64,000 bases of DNA from Mycolicibacter heraklionensis (GCF_001021505.1 NZ_LDPO01000005.1:62001-126000); one strand, 5' to 3'; positions 1 to 9,111 are shown, counted from the first letter of the stretch. The notes: generated from the sequence alone by a model not told the origin. Made by a program: numbers and translations.

Positions 1-2
1 AG

Positions 3-107
3 GAGATGGGCTGGGTGGTGATCCCAATCATCGCCGACGACGTTCGGCGCCGACCTTGGCAGACGGTCCGACGTATCGAGACGCACTTGGCGCGTGCTGC
101 AGCCTGA
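3..107 (+). CDS. 3' end of a possible DUF559-like gene (partial)
   Basis: The frame is open from the left edge to a TGA at 105-107, encoding about 34 residues that end in a basic, Trp/Pro-containing helix (RRRPWQTVRRIETHLARAAA). This resembles the C-terminal tail of DUF559-type endonuclease-like proteins, where a Trp-Val-Ile strand is followed by an Arg-Pro helix. Only the tail is visible, so identity is tentative. Another frame is also open here, so even the coding status is not certain. Confidence 0.3.
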   Translation, partial: EMGWVVIPIIADDVRRRPWQTVRRIETHLARAAA

Positions 108-208
108 CGGCGAAATGGAGCGCGCGAGGGTGCACGGTTGGACAGATATTGCCGCGTGTCGGCGGGCAAACACGCACCGTCGCGGGAAGGGAAGCCAGCG
201 AAGGAAAA

Positions 209-700
209 CTAGCTGCCGGGGCCGATGTTGCGGGCCGGTCGGGTCTGCAGGTTGCGCACGTATTCGTCTGGCGCACCGGCGATCTGGGCGGCCTCGGCCA
301 CCACGCCGAGATACCGCGCCGACGGCAGCCCGCCCTCCCAGGCATCCACCACGTACAGCCAGGCGAGCACCGGTTCGGGGGCAGCGTCGGCGGGGTCCGA
401 CGTGATGCCGTCCACCCGGTCCACCCGGAGGCGGATCTTCTTGTGGATGCCGAACTCCGAGCCCTCCCAGCTGTCCATGTTCTTCTCGTCCTCGGGGGTC
501 ACGTCGTAGAGCACGACGAAAACACTCGAGTCCGGGTCCTCGACCACGGTCGCCAGGGCGCCTTCCCAGCCGATGTCCTCGCCGGCGAACGTGAGCCGCC
601 AGCCGTGTAACCAGCCGGTGCCGGTCATCGGGGAGTGCGGTGCCCGCTGCAGCATCTGCTCGGGATGCATGTTCGACCCGTAGGCGGCGTAGAGCGGCAC
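209..700 (-). CDS. gamma-glutamylcyclotransferase (GGCT/AIG2-like) family protein
   Basis: The product is 163 aa, a single GGCT/AIG2-like fold. Residues 7-11 are YGSNM, the family substrate-binding motif, and a conserved acidic stretch (SWEGSEFGIHKK) follows near residue 80. Members release 5-oxoproline from gamma-glutamyl amines or dipeptides, but the substrate here is unknown. The start is GTG at 700, only about 40 bases from the divergent lpdA start, so the two probably share a small promoter region. In M. tuberculosis the gene beside lpdA (Rv3304) is of this kind, which supports the call. The family assignment is firm; the specific activity is inferred. Confidence 0.85.
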   Translation of the reverse strand: MPLYAAYGSNMHPEQMLQRAPHSPMTGTGWLHGWRLTFAGEDIGWEGALATVVEDPDSSVFVVLYDVTPEDEKNMDSWEGSEFGIHKKIRLRVDRVDGITSDPADAAPEPVLAWLYVVDAWEGGLPSARYLGVVAEAAQIAGAPDEYVRNLQTRPARNIGPGS

Positions 701-742
701 GGCAGAAAGCTTAAACGTCGCGCCCCGGATAGGTTAGTCGCT

Positions 743-2176
743 GTGACTTCTCCCTCGACGCGCATCGTGATCGTCGGCGGCGGCCCGGCGGGCTATGAGG
801 CCGCGCTGGTCGCGGCGGCCAAGGGCCCGGAGGCGGTCTCGGTGACGGTGGTCGACGCCGACGGCCTCGGCGGCGCCTGCGTGTTGTGGGACTGCGTGCC
901 GTCCAAGACCTTCATCGCCTCGTCCGGGGTCCGCACCGAGCTGCGACGCGCCCCGCACCTGGGCTTCGACATCCATTTCACCGACGCCGAGATCGAACTG
1001 GACAAGATCCACGAGCGGGTGAAATCCCTGGCCGCGGCGCAGTCCGCCGACATCCGCACGCAACTGCTCAACTCCGGCGTCGACGTCATCGCCGGCCGGG
1101 GGGAGCTGATCGACCCCGAACCCGGCCTGGCGCACCACCGGATCCGGGTCACCGAGCCGCATCAGTCCAGCGGTGCGCAACGCGTGCTCGACGCCGACGT
1201 CGTGTTGATCGCCACCGGCGCCAGCCCGCGCACGCTGCCCGGCGCCGAGCCCGACGACGAGCGAATCCTGACCTGGCGGCAGCTCTACGACCTGCACACA
1301 CTGCCCGAGCACCTGGTGGTGGTGGGCTCCGGGGTCACCGGTGCGGAGTTCGCCAACGCCTACACCGAGCTCGGGGTCAAGGTGACAGTGGTGGCCAGCC
1401 GCGACCGGGTGCTGCCGCACGAGGACCCCGACGCGGCCCGGGTGCTGGAGAGTGTGTTCGCCGAACGCGGCGTCACCCTGGTCAAGAACGCCCGGGCCGC
1501 CTCGGTGACGCGTGCGGGAGACGGCGTGCTGGTCACCATGACCGACGGCCGCACCGTGGCGGGCAGCCATGCGCTGATGACGGTCGGGTCGGTGCCCAAC
1601 ACCTCCGGTCTGGGCCTGGAGCGGGTCGGGATCGAGCTCGGGCCGGGCAACTGCCTACAGGTGGACCGGGTGTCGCGGACGTCGGTACCCGGGATCTACG
1701 CCGCGGGGGACTGCACCGGGTTGTTGCCGCTGGCGTCGGTCGCCGCCATGCAGGGCCGGATCGCGATGTATCACGCGCTGGGTGATGCGGTGGCCCCGAT
1801 CCGGCTGCGCACGGTGGCGGCGGCGGTGTTCACCCGGCCCGAGATCGCCGCGGTGGGGGTGCCGCAGTCGCAGATCGACGACGGCACGGTGCCCGCCCGC
1901 ACCGTCATGCTGCCGTTGCAGACCAATGCCCGGGCCAAGATGAGCCGGATGCGGTACGGCTTCCTCAAGCTGTTCTGCCGGCCGGCCACCGGAACGGTGA
2001 TCGGCGGGGTGGTGGTGGCACCGATCGCCTCCGAGCTCATCCTGCCGATCGCGCTGGCGGTGCAGAACCGGATCACGGTGGCGGACCTGGCCCAGACGCT
2101 GGCGGTGTATCCGTCGCTGTCGGGTTCGCTCACCGAGGCCGCCCGTCGGCTGATGACACACGACGACCTGGACTGA
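743..2176 (+). CDS. lpdA: LpdA-type flavoprotein disulfide reductase / NAD(P)H quinone reductase
   Basis: The 477-aa product has an N-terminal FAD dinucleotide motif (GGGPAGYEAA, residues 12-21), a central NAD(P) motif (VVVGSGVTGAEFA), an AAGDCTG FAD motif and a C-terminal dimerisation domain. It is closest to M. tuberculosis LpdA (Rv3303c), a quinone reductase rather than a lipoamide dehydrogenase. The C-terminal His-Glu dyad of true lipoamide dehydrogenases is replaced (YPSLSG). Unlike my recollection of Rv3303c, both redox cysteines are present here (Cys46 and Cys51, in GGACVLWDCVPSK). The GTG at 743 is chosen because the FAD motif begins a few residues later and longer versions run across the divergent gene. 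No Shine-Dalgarno is seen, and a TAGGTT a few bases upstream suggests a leaderless transcript. Confidence 0.92.
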   Translation: MTSPSTRIVIVGGGPAGYEAALVAAAKGPEAVSVTVVDADGLGGACVLWDCVPSKTFIASSGVRTELRRAPHLGFDIHFTDAEIELDKIHERVKSLAAAQSADIRTQLLNSGVDVIAGRGELIDPEPGLAHHRIRVTEPHQSSGAQRVLDADVVLIATGASPRTLPGAEPDDERILTWRQLYDLHTLPEHLVVVGSGVTGAEFANAYTELGVKVTVVASRDRVLPHEDPDAARVLESVFAERGVTLVKNARAASVTRAGDGVLVTMTDGRTVAGSHALMTVGSVPNTSGLGLERVGIELGPGNCLQVDRVSRTSVPGIYAAGDCTGLLPLASVAAMQGRIAMYHALGDAVAPIRLRTVAAAVFTRPEIAAVGVPQSQIDDGTVPARTVMLPLQTNARAKMSRMRYGFLKLFCRPATGTVIGGVVVAPIASELILPIALAVQNRITVADLAQTLAVYPSLSGSLTEAARRLMTHDDLD

Positions 2177-2239
2177 AACAGCCGGGATGAAGCGAGCGTC
2201 ACACTCGGCCGGAGCACCAAGCCACGTAGCCTGGCACTC

Positions 2240-3952
2240 GTGAGCACGCTGGGACCCGACCAACGAGCACGAGCCTGGGAACGACTGGGCAGTGAGCAGT
2301 TCGACGTAGTGGTGATCGGTGGTGGTGTGGTGGGCGCCGGCTGCGCGCTCGACGCGGCCACCCGCGGCCTGAGGGTGGCGCTGGTCGAGGCGCGTGACTT
2401 CGCCGCCGGGACGTCGAGCCGAAGCTCGAAGATGTTCCACGGTGGTCTGCGCTACCTCGAGCAGCTGGAGTTCGGCCTGGTGCGCGAGGCGCTGCACGAA
2501 CGCGAGCTGTCGCTGACCACCCTGGCGCCGCACCTGGTCAAGCCACTGCCGTTTCTGTATCCGCTGACCCGGCGGTGGTGGGAGCGGCCGTACGTGGCCA
2601 GCGGCATCTTCCTCTACGACCAACTGGGCGGAGCGAAATCGGTTCCCGCGCAACGGCATCTGACTCGCGCCGGCGCACTGCGGCTGTGCCCGGGGCTGAA
2701 GCGCAGCGCGTTGATCGGCGGCATCCGCTACTACGACACCGTCGTCGACGACGCCCGCCACACCCTGACCGTCGCGCGCACCGCGGCGCACTACGGGGCG
2801 GTCATCCGCACCTCCAGCCAGGTCGTAGCGCTGCTGCGCGAAGGCGACCGGGTGACCGGAGTGCGGGTCCGTGATTCCGAGGACGGCGAAGTCACCGAGG
2901 TCCGGGGACATGTGGTGGTCAATGCCACCGGGGTGTGGACCGATGAGATCCAGGCGTTGTCGCGCCAGCGCGGCCGGTTCCACGTCCGGGCTTCCAAGGG
3001 CGTGCACATCGTGGTGCCGCGGGACCGGATCGTCTCGGAAGCGGCGATCATCCTGCGTACCGAGAAGTCGGTGCTGTTCGTCATCCCATGGGGCACCCAC
3101 TGGATCATCGGCACCACCGACACCGAATGGAATCTGGACCTGGCCCACCCCGCGGCCACCAAGGCCGACATCGACTATCTCCTGACCCACGTCAACACCG
3201 CGCTGGCCACGCCGCTGACGCACGCCGACATCGAAGGCGTGTACGCCGGGCTGCGACCGCTGCTGGCGGGCGAGAACGACGACACCTCCAAGCTGTCGCG
3301 TGAGCACGCGGTGGCCGTTCCGGCGCCGGGCCTGGTGGCGATCGCCGGCGGCAAGTACACCACCTACCGGGTGATGGCCGCCGACGCGATCGACGCCGCC
3401 GCCGAGTACATCCCGACGCGGGTGGCGCCCTCGATCACCGAGAAGGTTCCGCTGTTGGGCGCCGACGGCTACTTCGCGCTGGTCAATCAGGCTGAACACG
3501 TCGGCGCTCACCAGGGCCTGCACCCCTATCGGGTGCGGCACCTGCTGGACCGTTACGGCTCGATGATCCACGACGTGCTGGCGGTGGCCGAGGGTCAGCC
3601 GGATCTGCTGGATCCGATCGCCGAGGCGCCCACCTATCTGAAGGTGGAAGTCGCCTACGCGGCCGTCGCCGAGGGCGCACTGCACTTGGAGGACGTGCTG
3701 GCCCGCCGGACCCGGATCGCCATGGAGTACGCCCATCGCGGGGTGAACTGTGCGCGTGAGGTCGCCGAGGTGATGGCGGCGGTGCTCGGGTGGGACGACG
3801 CCGACATCGACCGGGAGGTGGCCATCTACATCGCCCGGGTGGAAGCCGAGATCCTCTCGCAGGAGCAGCCCGATGACGCGTCCGCGGATGCGCTGCGGGT
3901 CAGCGCCCCCGAAGCGCGGGCCGAAATACTGGAGCCGATTCCGCTTACCTGA
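2240..3952 (+). CDS. glpD2: glycerol-3-phosphate dehydrogenase, FAD-dependent (GlpD2)
   Basis: This 570-aa flavoprotein oxidises sn-glycerol 3-phosphate to dihydroxyacetone phosphate and passes electrons to the membrane quinone pool. The N terminus carries the FAD motif (VVIGGGVVGAGCALDAATRG, about residues 24-43). It is followed by the GlpD signature around SSRSSKMFHGGLRYLEQ, a DAO substrate domain and the alpha-helical GlpD C-terminal domain. Length fits the family (M. tuberculosis GlpD2, Rv3302c, about 585 aa). It lies 63 bases after lpdA on the same strand, as in M. tuberculosis, so the two are probably co-expressed. The start is GTG at 2240. Confidence 0.95.
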   Translation: MSTLGPDQRARAWERLGSEQFDVVVIGGGVVGAGCALDAATRGLRVALVEARDFAAGTSSRSSKMFHGGLRYLEQLEFGLVREALHERELSLTTLAPHLVKPLPFLYPLTRRWWERPYVASGIFLYDQLGGAKSVPAQRHLTRAGALRLCPGLKRSALIGGIRYYDTVVDDARHTLTVARTAAHYGAVIRTSSQVVALLREGDRVTGVRVRDSEDGEVTEVRGHVVVNATGVWTDEIQALSRQRGRFHVRASKGVHIVVPRDRIVSEAAIILRTEKSVLFVIPWGTHWIIGTTDTEWNLDLAHPAATKADIDYLLTHVNTALATPLTHADIEGVYAGLRPLLAGENDDTSKLSREHAVAVPAPGLVAIAGGKYTTYRVMAADAIDAAAEYIPTRVAPSITEKVPLLGADGYFALVNQAEHVGAHQGLHPYRVRHLLDRYGSMIHDVLAVAEGQPDLLDPIAEAPTYLKVEVAYAAVAEGALHLEDVLARRTRIAMEYAHRGVNCAREVAEVMAAVLGWDDADIDREVAIYIARVEAEILSQEQPDDASADALRVSAPEARAEILEPIPLT

Positions 3953-4028
3953 ACAGAATGTCATTACTATGGGTATGGTTCAGGGAATCTTTCCGGACAT
4001 TTAGGTTGATATCAGCATTCACATGTGT

Positions 4029-4057
4029 TTGACACACATTTCTGACAGGGCTACTTT
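4029..4057 (+). promoter_or_regulatory. putative SigA-type promoter for the secreted protein at 4111
   Basis: TTGACA at 4029-4034 is followed after 17 bases by TACTTT at 4052-4057, close to the housekeeping -35/-10 pattern. The predicted start of transcription (about 4064) leaves a leader of roughly 45 bases with a GGGAAGGGG ribosome site at 4095-4104. It sits in an unusually AT-rich gap after glpD2. Confidence 0.5.
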
Positions 4058-4110
4058 CTGCCCATGAGCTGGATCACATGGGGGATCCGGGCTTGGGGAA
4101 GGGGCGGCTC

Positions 4111-5193
4111 ATGTCGGGTGGGATCGGGGTGTGGCGCTCTCGCGAGCTCTCGGTAAGGGGCGGCGCCCTAATCGCGGCCGCTGTCGTCGCCGGGGCCGGC
4201 CTGCTCGGTGTCGGTGCGGCCGGGCCACAACTCCCCAGCTCGTCGAGCGCCTCGGCGCAGCACCAAGTGATGCTGACGGCCTATCCGACGTTTACGCAGA
4301 GCCTGCAGGCCCTGCTCGACACCATGTCCCTCGGGGATCTCAACCAGGTGCTGGCGGCGCTGGGGGATGTGCCCGGGACCAGCACGCCGCTGAGTGTCAG
4401 CGCGGATGTGTCGGCCCTGCTGGCGGCGTTCAACCCGGACGGCACCACCCTGGCCGGCATCGCCGACATCTTCGGGATATCGCTCACCGAGCCGCTCTAC
4501 AGCTCGAACCCCGCGGTCCAATCGCTGTTGGGCACCGGCAGCCTGTTCCTGGTGGATGGCGTGCCGATCGGCAATGTGGACCTCGGCGACCTGGTGGACG
4601 TCGTTCTGGGCGACGGTGCCGGTACGCACTCGCTGACCGATCTGGCCAACGCGGTGGGCCTGGGATCGCTGCTCGGTCAGTTCGCCAGCATGATCAACGC
4701 GCTGGGCATGGACAACCTGAACGTTGAGAACTGCACCTTGACCTGCGGCGCCCTCCTCAACATCACCAGCCATCCCGATCTGACGGTCAACAGCTCGCTG
4801 GTCGACTGGTTGAGCGGGATACTGACTGTTCCCACCACCGACGTCACCCAACACGCGTTCTCGGGTCTCGGCTCGACCACGGTTGTGGCGGGCAGCGCCT
4901 ACACGCTGGGCGAGTACCTGCACATCTTGCCCGTCAGCTCTACCAACAGCACCACCATGGATAACGCGACCCTGGCGCTGCTGTTCAGCCTCAACCCTGT
5001 CCAGACCTGGGACAAGTACCTCGACGGTCTCCCGTTCGGCGGCACGCTGCTGGACCCCTCCGGTGAAACATGGGGTGAGCAGAGCCTGGGCACCTTCCTG
5101 GCCAATTTCCTGCCCGACGACAGCACCTTGGTGATCACCGGCGACACGCCGGTCACCGACTTCTTGGAAGCTCTCGGCCTGCTGGCTCCCTAG
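4111..5193 (+). CDS. secreted protein of unknown function (paralogue of 5699-6595)
   Basis: The product is 360 aa. A basic N terminus and a hydrophobic segment (about residues 17-38) form a signal peptide. The rest is a low-charge, Leu/Gly/Asp-rich exported protein. After the signal comes QHQVMLTAYPTFTQSLQALL, and near the C terminus a module with WDKYLDGLPFGGTLLDP. Both are repeated in the gene at 5699. No enzymatic motif is visible, and it lacks PE or PPE N-terminal domains. Two cysteines near residue 210 (ENCTLTCG) could form a disulfide. The ATG at 4111 is chosen over 4078 because GGGAAGGGG lies 6 bases upstream. An intrinsic terminator follows. Confidence 0.85.
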   Translation: MSGGIGVWRSRELSVRGGALIAAAVVAGAGLLGVGAAGPQLPSSSSASAQHQVMLTAYPTFTQSLQALLDTMSLGDLNQVLAALGDVPGTSTPLSVSADVSALLAAFNPDGTTLAGIADIFGISLTEPLYSSNPAVQSLLGTGSLFLVDGVPIGNVDLGDLVDVVLGDGAGTHSLTDLANAVGLGSLLGQFASMINALGMDNLNVENCTLTCGALLNITSHPDLTVNSSLVDWLSGILTVPTTDVTQHAFSGLGSTTVVAGSAYTLGEYLHILPVSSTNSTTMDNATLALLFSLNPVQTWDKYLDGLPFGGTLLDPSGETWGEQSLGTFLANFLPDDSTLVITGDTPVTDFLEALGLLAP

Positions 5194-5210
5194 CGGCCCC
5201 CGCCTTTCTC

Positions 5211-5246
5211 GCCGCGCCCGGTCCGTCTCCGCGGACCGGGCGCGGC
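5211..5246 (+). terminator. intrinsic terminator after the secreted-protein gene
   Basis: A perfect 15-bp GC-rich inverted repeat (5211-5225 with 5232-5246, 6-base loop) is followed directly by TTTTGT. It starts 17 bases after the stop codon at 5193. This is one of the few canonical hairpin-plus-T-run terminators in the window. Confidence 0.85.
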
Positions 5247-5698
5247 TTTTGTCTGAGTTCAAACGCGCGATAAACGCACCCGTAAATTTTCGCGACCGAG
5301 AAATAGTACTGCCGTGTGCGCATTTCGCTCTATAGCGCAAAATAGCTCAAGTATTTTTGCCCCGTAAATTTCATACCGATTGACTGCTTTGCCGTGATGT
5401 TAATGCCCATTAGCCATCGGTCTGTCGCGTGCGGCGATCGGCTGGGCTGAAAACCCCGAGAAAAGGCTGAACTTCTTGCTGTCGGCGGGCGGATTCCCGA
5501 CCCGCGGCGTATTGCCTGTGGTCGTTGCGGGTCCGACCCCGCCATCTCGATGAGCTGGTAATTTGCTGTGTACTGACGTTGCTGGTGCCGAAAGATCTAC
5601 CCCTGAAACCGTTGACACGAGACTGAGCACATAATAAGTTAATGGCGATGTGGGAATCGCATCGCCTTAATGCTCGATCCCAGAAGGGGGACCCATTC
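5247..5698 (+). other. AT-rich intergenic region between the two secreted-protein paralogues
   Basis: About 450 bases hold no convincing gene. The part from about 5270 to 5420 is far richer in A/T than the rest of the window, with several short A/T runs. This suggests a long regulatory leader or a remnant of a duplication. A promoter-like TTGACA (5612-5617), 17-base spacer and TAAGTT (5635-5640) lies at its right end, about 60 bases before the ATG at 5699. A strong ribosome site (AGAAGGGGG) precedes that start. Confidence 0.45.
5612..5640 (+). promoter_or_regulatory. putative SigA-type promoter for the secreted protein at 5699
   Basis: TTGACA at 5612-5617, 17 bases, then TAAGTT at 5635-5640. 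The -35 and its spacing match those of the promoter proposed for the paralogue at 4111, suggesting similar control. Confidence 0.45.
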
Positions 5699-6595
5699 AT
5701 GTCTACTTGTTCCACTGTCGCCACGCCGACGGGGCCGCGTGGTTTTGTGGTGAAAGCCGGTGCGCTAGCGGCCGGAACTGCATTTGCGGGTGCGGCTCTA
5801 CTCGGCGGTACCGCGGTCGCTCCGACAATTACCGCCGGCCTTACCGCGTCGGTGCAACACGAGGTCATGCTGACCGCCAGCTTCCCGACGTTCAGCGAGA
5901 GCCTGCAGAGCCTGCTGAACGCCATCGACCTCGGCAACATGGGCCAGGTCTTGGGGATATTCGGCGATGACATCTCCACCACCTCGAGCCTCGCCGACCT
6001 GCTCGCGGCGCTGAACCCGGACGGCATGTCCCTGGACGACGCCACCCTGGGCATGCTCTCCACCGACATCACCGCGCTGCTCAACGATGTCGACTTCGGC
6101 GGGGCGCCACTGGGCTCGATTCCGATCGACAGTTTGATCGGCGGCTTCATCGGTGGCGACGGGGCCGCCACCGAACTCGGAACCTTGCTGGGTTACTTCG
6201 GTCTCGGTGAGTACGCCGGCCTGCTGAACATCCCGTTCACCGACTTCTCGCCCGAGATGACCGTGGCCCAGCTGCTCGACGTGCTGATGGGGATCGACGG
6301 CACCACCACGCTGAACGGCCTGCTGGCGCAGAACGGAATGGAAGACGCCACCATCGGCGGCCTGTTCGGGATCACCCCCGAGCAGCTCGACGCGGGCTGG
6401 GACAAGTTCGTGGACAGCATGGTTGTCGGCGGCACGCTCGCCGACCCGGACGGCACCGGACTACTGGGCGACGAGACGCTGGGAGCCCTGCTGACCGCCT
6501 TGCTGGGGACGGGCGCCGACCCGGTGACCGACGCCACCACGCTGACCGCATTCTTGGACGACCTGGGCATCTTCGCCATGCTCGGGGTCAGCTGA
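5699..6595 (+). CDS. secreted protein of unknown function (paralogue of 4111-5193)
   Basis: This 298-aa exported protein has a signal segment near residues 15-45 (Ala/Gly-rich, ending before TASVQHEVMLTA). Two blocks match the upstream paralogue: QHEVMLTASFPTFSESLQSLL after the signal, and a C-terminal module with WDKFVDSMVVGGTLADPDG. It is very acidic and Leu/Gly-rich, with no catalytic motif recognised. The ATG at 5699 is preceded by AGAAGGGGGACCC, a good ribosome site. The upstream in-frame ATG at 5642 lacks one and would extend ahead of the signal peptide. Tandem position implies local duplication. Confidence 0.85.
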   Translation: MSTCSTVATPTGPRGFVVKAGALAAGTAFAGAALLGGTAVAPTITAGLTASVQHEVMLTASFPTFSESLQSLLNAIDLGNMGQVLGIFGDDISTTSSLADLLAALNPDGMSLDDATLGMLSTDITALLNDVDFGGAPLGSIPIDSLIGGFIGGDGAATELGTLLGYFGLGEYAGLLNIPFTDFSPEMTVAQLLDVLMGIDGTTTLNGLLAQNGMEDATIGGLFGITPEQLDAGWDKFVDSMVVGGTLADPDGTGLLGDETLGALLTALLGTGADPVTDATTLTAFLDDLGIFAMLGVS

Positions 6596-6961
6596 GCCGG
6601 ACCGCAACTCCGCGTCAACAAGCCACATCGGCCACAACCCCCGACGGTTGTGGCCGATGTGTCGTTGTGGGCTGGGACGCCGCTCGAGGCGGGGAGCCCG
6701 CTGACCTGGCGGAATGCGCGGCTGTCCCGGTACGGTGGGCACCATGTCCGCGCAGCACTGCCGCACCGGGATGCGTGCAGTTCCGCTACCGACCGACCGA
6801 GATCTACGGCCTCGGGGCACCAACGGCTACACCACCTGCTGGGGTAACAATGCCCACGGCAAACTTGCCGGCTGCCCACCGGCGCACCACTGAGCCGCCA
6901 CGTCCGACATCGTCGAGGTCCGAGATCTCTGGCCTCCGTCACTCGAATCAAAGGCTTTCCC
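6596..6961. other. intergenic region with hairpin and a possible 49-codon ORF
   Basis: A 15-bp perfect inverted repeat (6624-6638 with 6647-6661) about 30 bases after the stop codon probably ends transcription of the secreted-protein gene, although no T-run follows. A short frame at 6744-6893 (+) could encode 49 aa with three cysteines and the C-terminal sequence [21 protein letters not shown] split by few charged residues. Its ribosome site is poor and codon bias is only partly typical, so it is noted here rather than called as a gene. Nothing else is seen. Confidence 0.4.
6624..6661 (+). terminator. hairpin after the second secreted-protein gene
   Basis: A perfect 15-bp stem (6624-6638 / 6647-6661) with an 8-base loop lies 28 bases past the stop codon at 6595. 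There is no T-run, as is common for mycobacterial hairpin terminators. Confidence 0.6.
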
Positions 6962-8227
6962 TTGACCTCTGGTCGCCCCCCGCTTTTCGGCCGCGGATCT
7001 TCGGCCGAAGCCCGACGGCTTGCCGACGTGCTCCGCAAGGAGACCGTCGGTGGGGCGCTGTTGCTGCTCACCGCTACCGTCGCGATCGGGTGGGCCAACT
7101 CGCCGTGGTCGGCTGTCTATTACCGGCTCGGCGACCTCACTTTCGGCCCGCGCGCCTGGCATTTGAATCTCCCGGTGTCGACATGGGCCGCCGATGGCCT
7201 GTTGGCGGTCTTCTTCTTCATGGTCGGCCTGGAACTGAAGTACGAAGTGCTCGCCGGCGACCTGCGTGACCCGCGTCGAGCAGCGCTTCCCGTCGTTGCT
7301 GCGGTCGGCGGAATGGTCATGCCCGCAGCGGTATTCGTCGCCGTCAACATCCACACCGGGGGCGGGGCGCTGCGCGGGTGGGCCATTCCCACCGCCACCG
7401 ACATTGCCTTCGCCCTGGCCGTACTGGCCGTGATCTCGTCGCACCTGCCGTCGGCGCTGCGTACCTTCCTGCTGACCTTGGCTGTGGTGGACGATCTGTT
7501 GGCGGTCACCGTGATCGCGGTGTTCTACACCGATGACCTCAATCTCGCCGCTCTTGCGCTGGCGCTCGTACCATTGGCGTTGTTCGCGGTGGCGGCCCGG
7601 CGTTTCGGAAACGCCGCGGTGCTGCTCCCGCTGGCCGCAGCCACCTGGTATCTGGTCCACGAATCCGGTGTGCACGCCACCATCGCCGGTGTGTTGCTCG
7701 GTCTGACGGTTCCCGTTCGCGAGTCGGCCAAGCGTAAGTCGGGGCGTCGTCGGCTGGACGCCAAGGACCTCGAGCACCGGATTCGCCCGCTGTCCGCCGG
7801 ACTTGCGGTACCGGTGTTCGCGTTCTTCGCGGCAGGAGTGACCTTTGGTGGACTGCACGGATTGGCCGCATCCCTGCGTGATCCCGTCGCCATCGGGATC
7901 GTCGCCGGCCTGGTCATCGGGAAGGCTGTCGGCATCGCCGGTGCCGCCGCGCTGACTGCCGCATTGACCCGGGCCGAACTCGACACCTCGCTGAAGTGGA
8001 TCGACGTGGTGGCTCTGGCCTTACTCGGTGGCATCGGGTTCACCATTGCACTGCTCATCGGCGATCTCGCCTTCGCCGACCCCGTTCGCCGAGAACACGT
8101 CAAATTGGGCGTGCTGATCGGCACGCTGACCGCGGCGCTGCTGGCGGCGGTGCTGCTGACTTTTCGCGACCGGGCCTACGCCCGCGATGCCGACAGTCCA
8201 CAGTCCTTCGACCTCAAACCGCAATGA
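6962..8227 (+). CDS. nhaA: Na+/H+ antiporter NhaA
   Basis: The product is a 421-aa integral membrane protein with about 12 hydrophobic helices. It has the NhaA signatures [10 protein letters not shown] (discontinuous helix region) and [10 protein letters not shown], where the adjacent aspartates bind Na+ and protons, plus the C-terminal [11 protein letters not shown] helix. It exchanges cytosolic Na+ for external H+ and so supports pH and salt homeostasis. The start shown is TTG at 6962, which begins just before the basic N-terminal helix; no better start or clear ribosome site is visible. The stop codon overlaps the next gene's ATG (ATGA), so the two are translationally coupled. Confidence 0.92.
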   Translation: MTSGRPPLFGRGSSAEARRLADVLRKETVGGALLLLTATVAIGWANSPWSAVYYRLGDLTFGPRAWHLNLPVSTWAADGLLAVFFFMVGLELKYEVLAGDLRDPRRAALPVVAAVGGMVMPAAVFVAVNIHTGGGALRGWAIPTATDIAFALAVLAVISSHLPSALRTFLLTLAVVDDLLAVTVIAVFYTDDLNLAALALALVPLALFAVAARRFGNAAVLLPLAAATWYLVHESGVHATIAGVLLGLTVPVRESAKRKSGRRRLDAKDLEHRIRPLSAGLAVPVFAFFAAGVTFGGLHGLAASLRDPVAIGIVAGLVIGKAVGIAGAAALTAALTRAELDTSLKWIDVVALALLGGIGFTIALLIGDLAFADPVRREHVKLGVLIGTLTAALLAAVLLTFRDRAYARDADSPQSFDLKPQ

Positions 8228-9096
8228 CCCGCCGACGCCCCGCCCCGCTGCCGGCACGCGACGGCCTGGGCCCCGCCCGGCTGCGCCTGCACGGCGGCCC
8301 GGTCGCCGCCGAGCTGCGTACCAGGTTCGGTGCGGCTGCCGCGGCGAAAGTTGCTGCCGGAGAAGTGGTTACCGCAGATGGGGCGGTAGTGGACGACACC
8401 ACGGTGTTGCCGGCCGGGGCACACGTCTTCTTGTATCGCGACCTGCCCGACGAGGTGCCGGTGCCCTTCGACGTCCCGGTGCTGCACCGTGACGCGAACC
8501 TGGTGGTGGTCGACAAGCCGCACTTCCTGGCGACCATGCCGCGCGGCAGCCATGTGGCCCAGACCGCGCTGGTACGGCTGCGGCGGGAGTTGGACCTGCC
8601 GGAGCTGAGTCCGGCGCACCGGTTGGACCGACTCACCGCCGGGGTGCTGCTGTTCACCACCCGCCGGGAGCTGCGTGGGCCCTATCAGACCCTGTTCGCC
8701 CGCGGCGCGGTGCGCAAGCGGTACCTGGCGCGGTCCTCCGCCGAGCCGACCGTCGCGTTTCCGCAGCTGGTTCGCAGTCGGATCGTCAAACAACGCGGCT
8801 GCCTGCAGGCGCGCGAGGAACCGGGCGAGCCGAATGCCGAGACGCTGATCGAGTCACTGGGCGACGGCCGCTACCGGCTCACGCCGCGCACCGGACGCGC
8901 CCACCAGTTGCGGGTTCACCTGGCCTCACTCGGGCTGCCGATCGACGGCGACCCGCTGTACCCGCAGGTCATCGATGTTGCCCCGGACGACTTCTCGCAG
9001 CCGTTGCGACTGCTGGCCCACCGTCTGGAGTTCGAAGATCCCTTCACTGGCCGGCTGCGCGGGTTCGTCAGCGAACGCAACCTCGACGCGAACTGA
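8224..9096 (+). CDS. RluA-family RNA pseudouridine synthase
   Basis: This 290-aa protein has the RluA catalytic motif [12 protein letters not shown], with the Asp that attacks uridine, and the [20 protein letters not shown] motif (residues about 215-235) typical of the family. It converts uridines in rRNA or tRNA to pseudouridine; the target site cannot be told from sequence. The N-terminal 70 residues look like a degenerate S4-type region. The homologue in M. tuberculosis is Rv3300c, close to glpD2. The ATG overlaps the nhaA stop. Confidence 0.9.
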   Translation: MTRRRPAPLPARDGLGPARLRLHGGPVAAELRTRFGAAAAAKVAAGEVVTADGAVVDDTTVLPAGAHVFLYRDLPDEVPVPFDVPVLHRDANLVVVDKPHFLATMPRGSHVAQTALVRLRRELDLPELSPAHRLDRLTAGVLLFTTRRELRGPYQTLFARGAVRKRYLARSSAEPTVAFPQLVRSRIVKQRGCLQAREEPGEPNAETLIESLGDGRYRLTPRTGRAHQLRVHLASLGLPIDGDPLYPQVIDVAPDDFSQPLRLLAHRLEFEDPFTGRLRGFVSERNLDAN

Positions 9097-9111
9097 CTCC
9101 GGCCGCCCCGG

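Noticed and set aside
1655..3964. 769-codon minus-strand frame opposite lpdA and glpD2
   Set aside because: It has low-complexity antisense composition and covers two genes with strong family motifs.
3965..3980. GGGTAT at about 3972 as a SigF -10
   Set aside because: No GTTT-like element lies 15-17 bases upstream, and a better TTGACA-N17-TACTTT promoter lies closer to the gene.
4111..6595. PE or PPE family membership of the two secreted proteins
   Set aside because: They have classical signal segments and lack the PE/PPE N-terminal helices and motifs.
6744..6893. 49-codon cysteine-containing ORF
   Set aside because: The ribosome site is weak and codon bias only partial. It is kept as a note in the intergenic entry rather than called as a gene.
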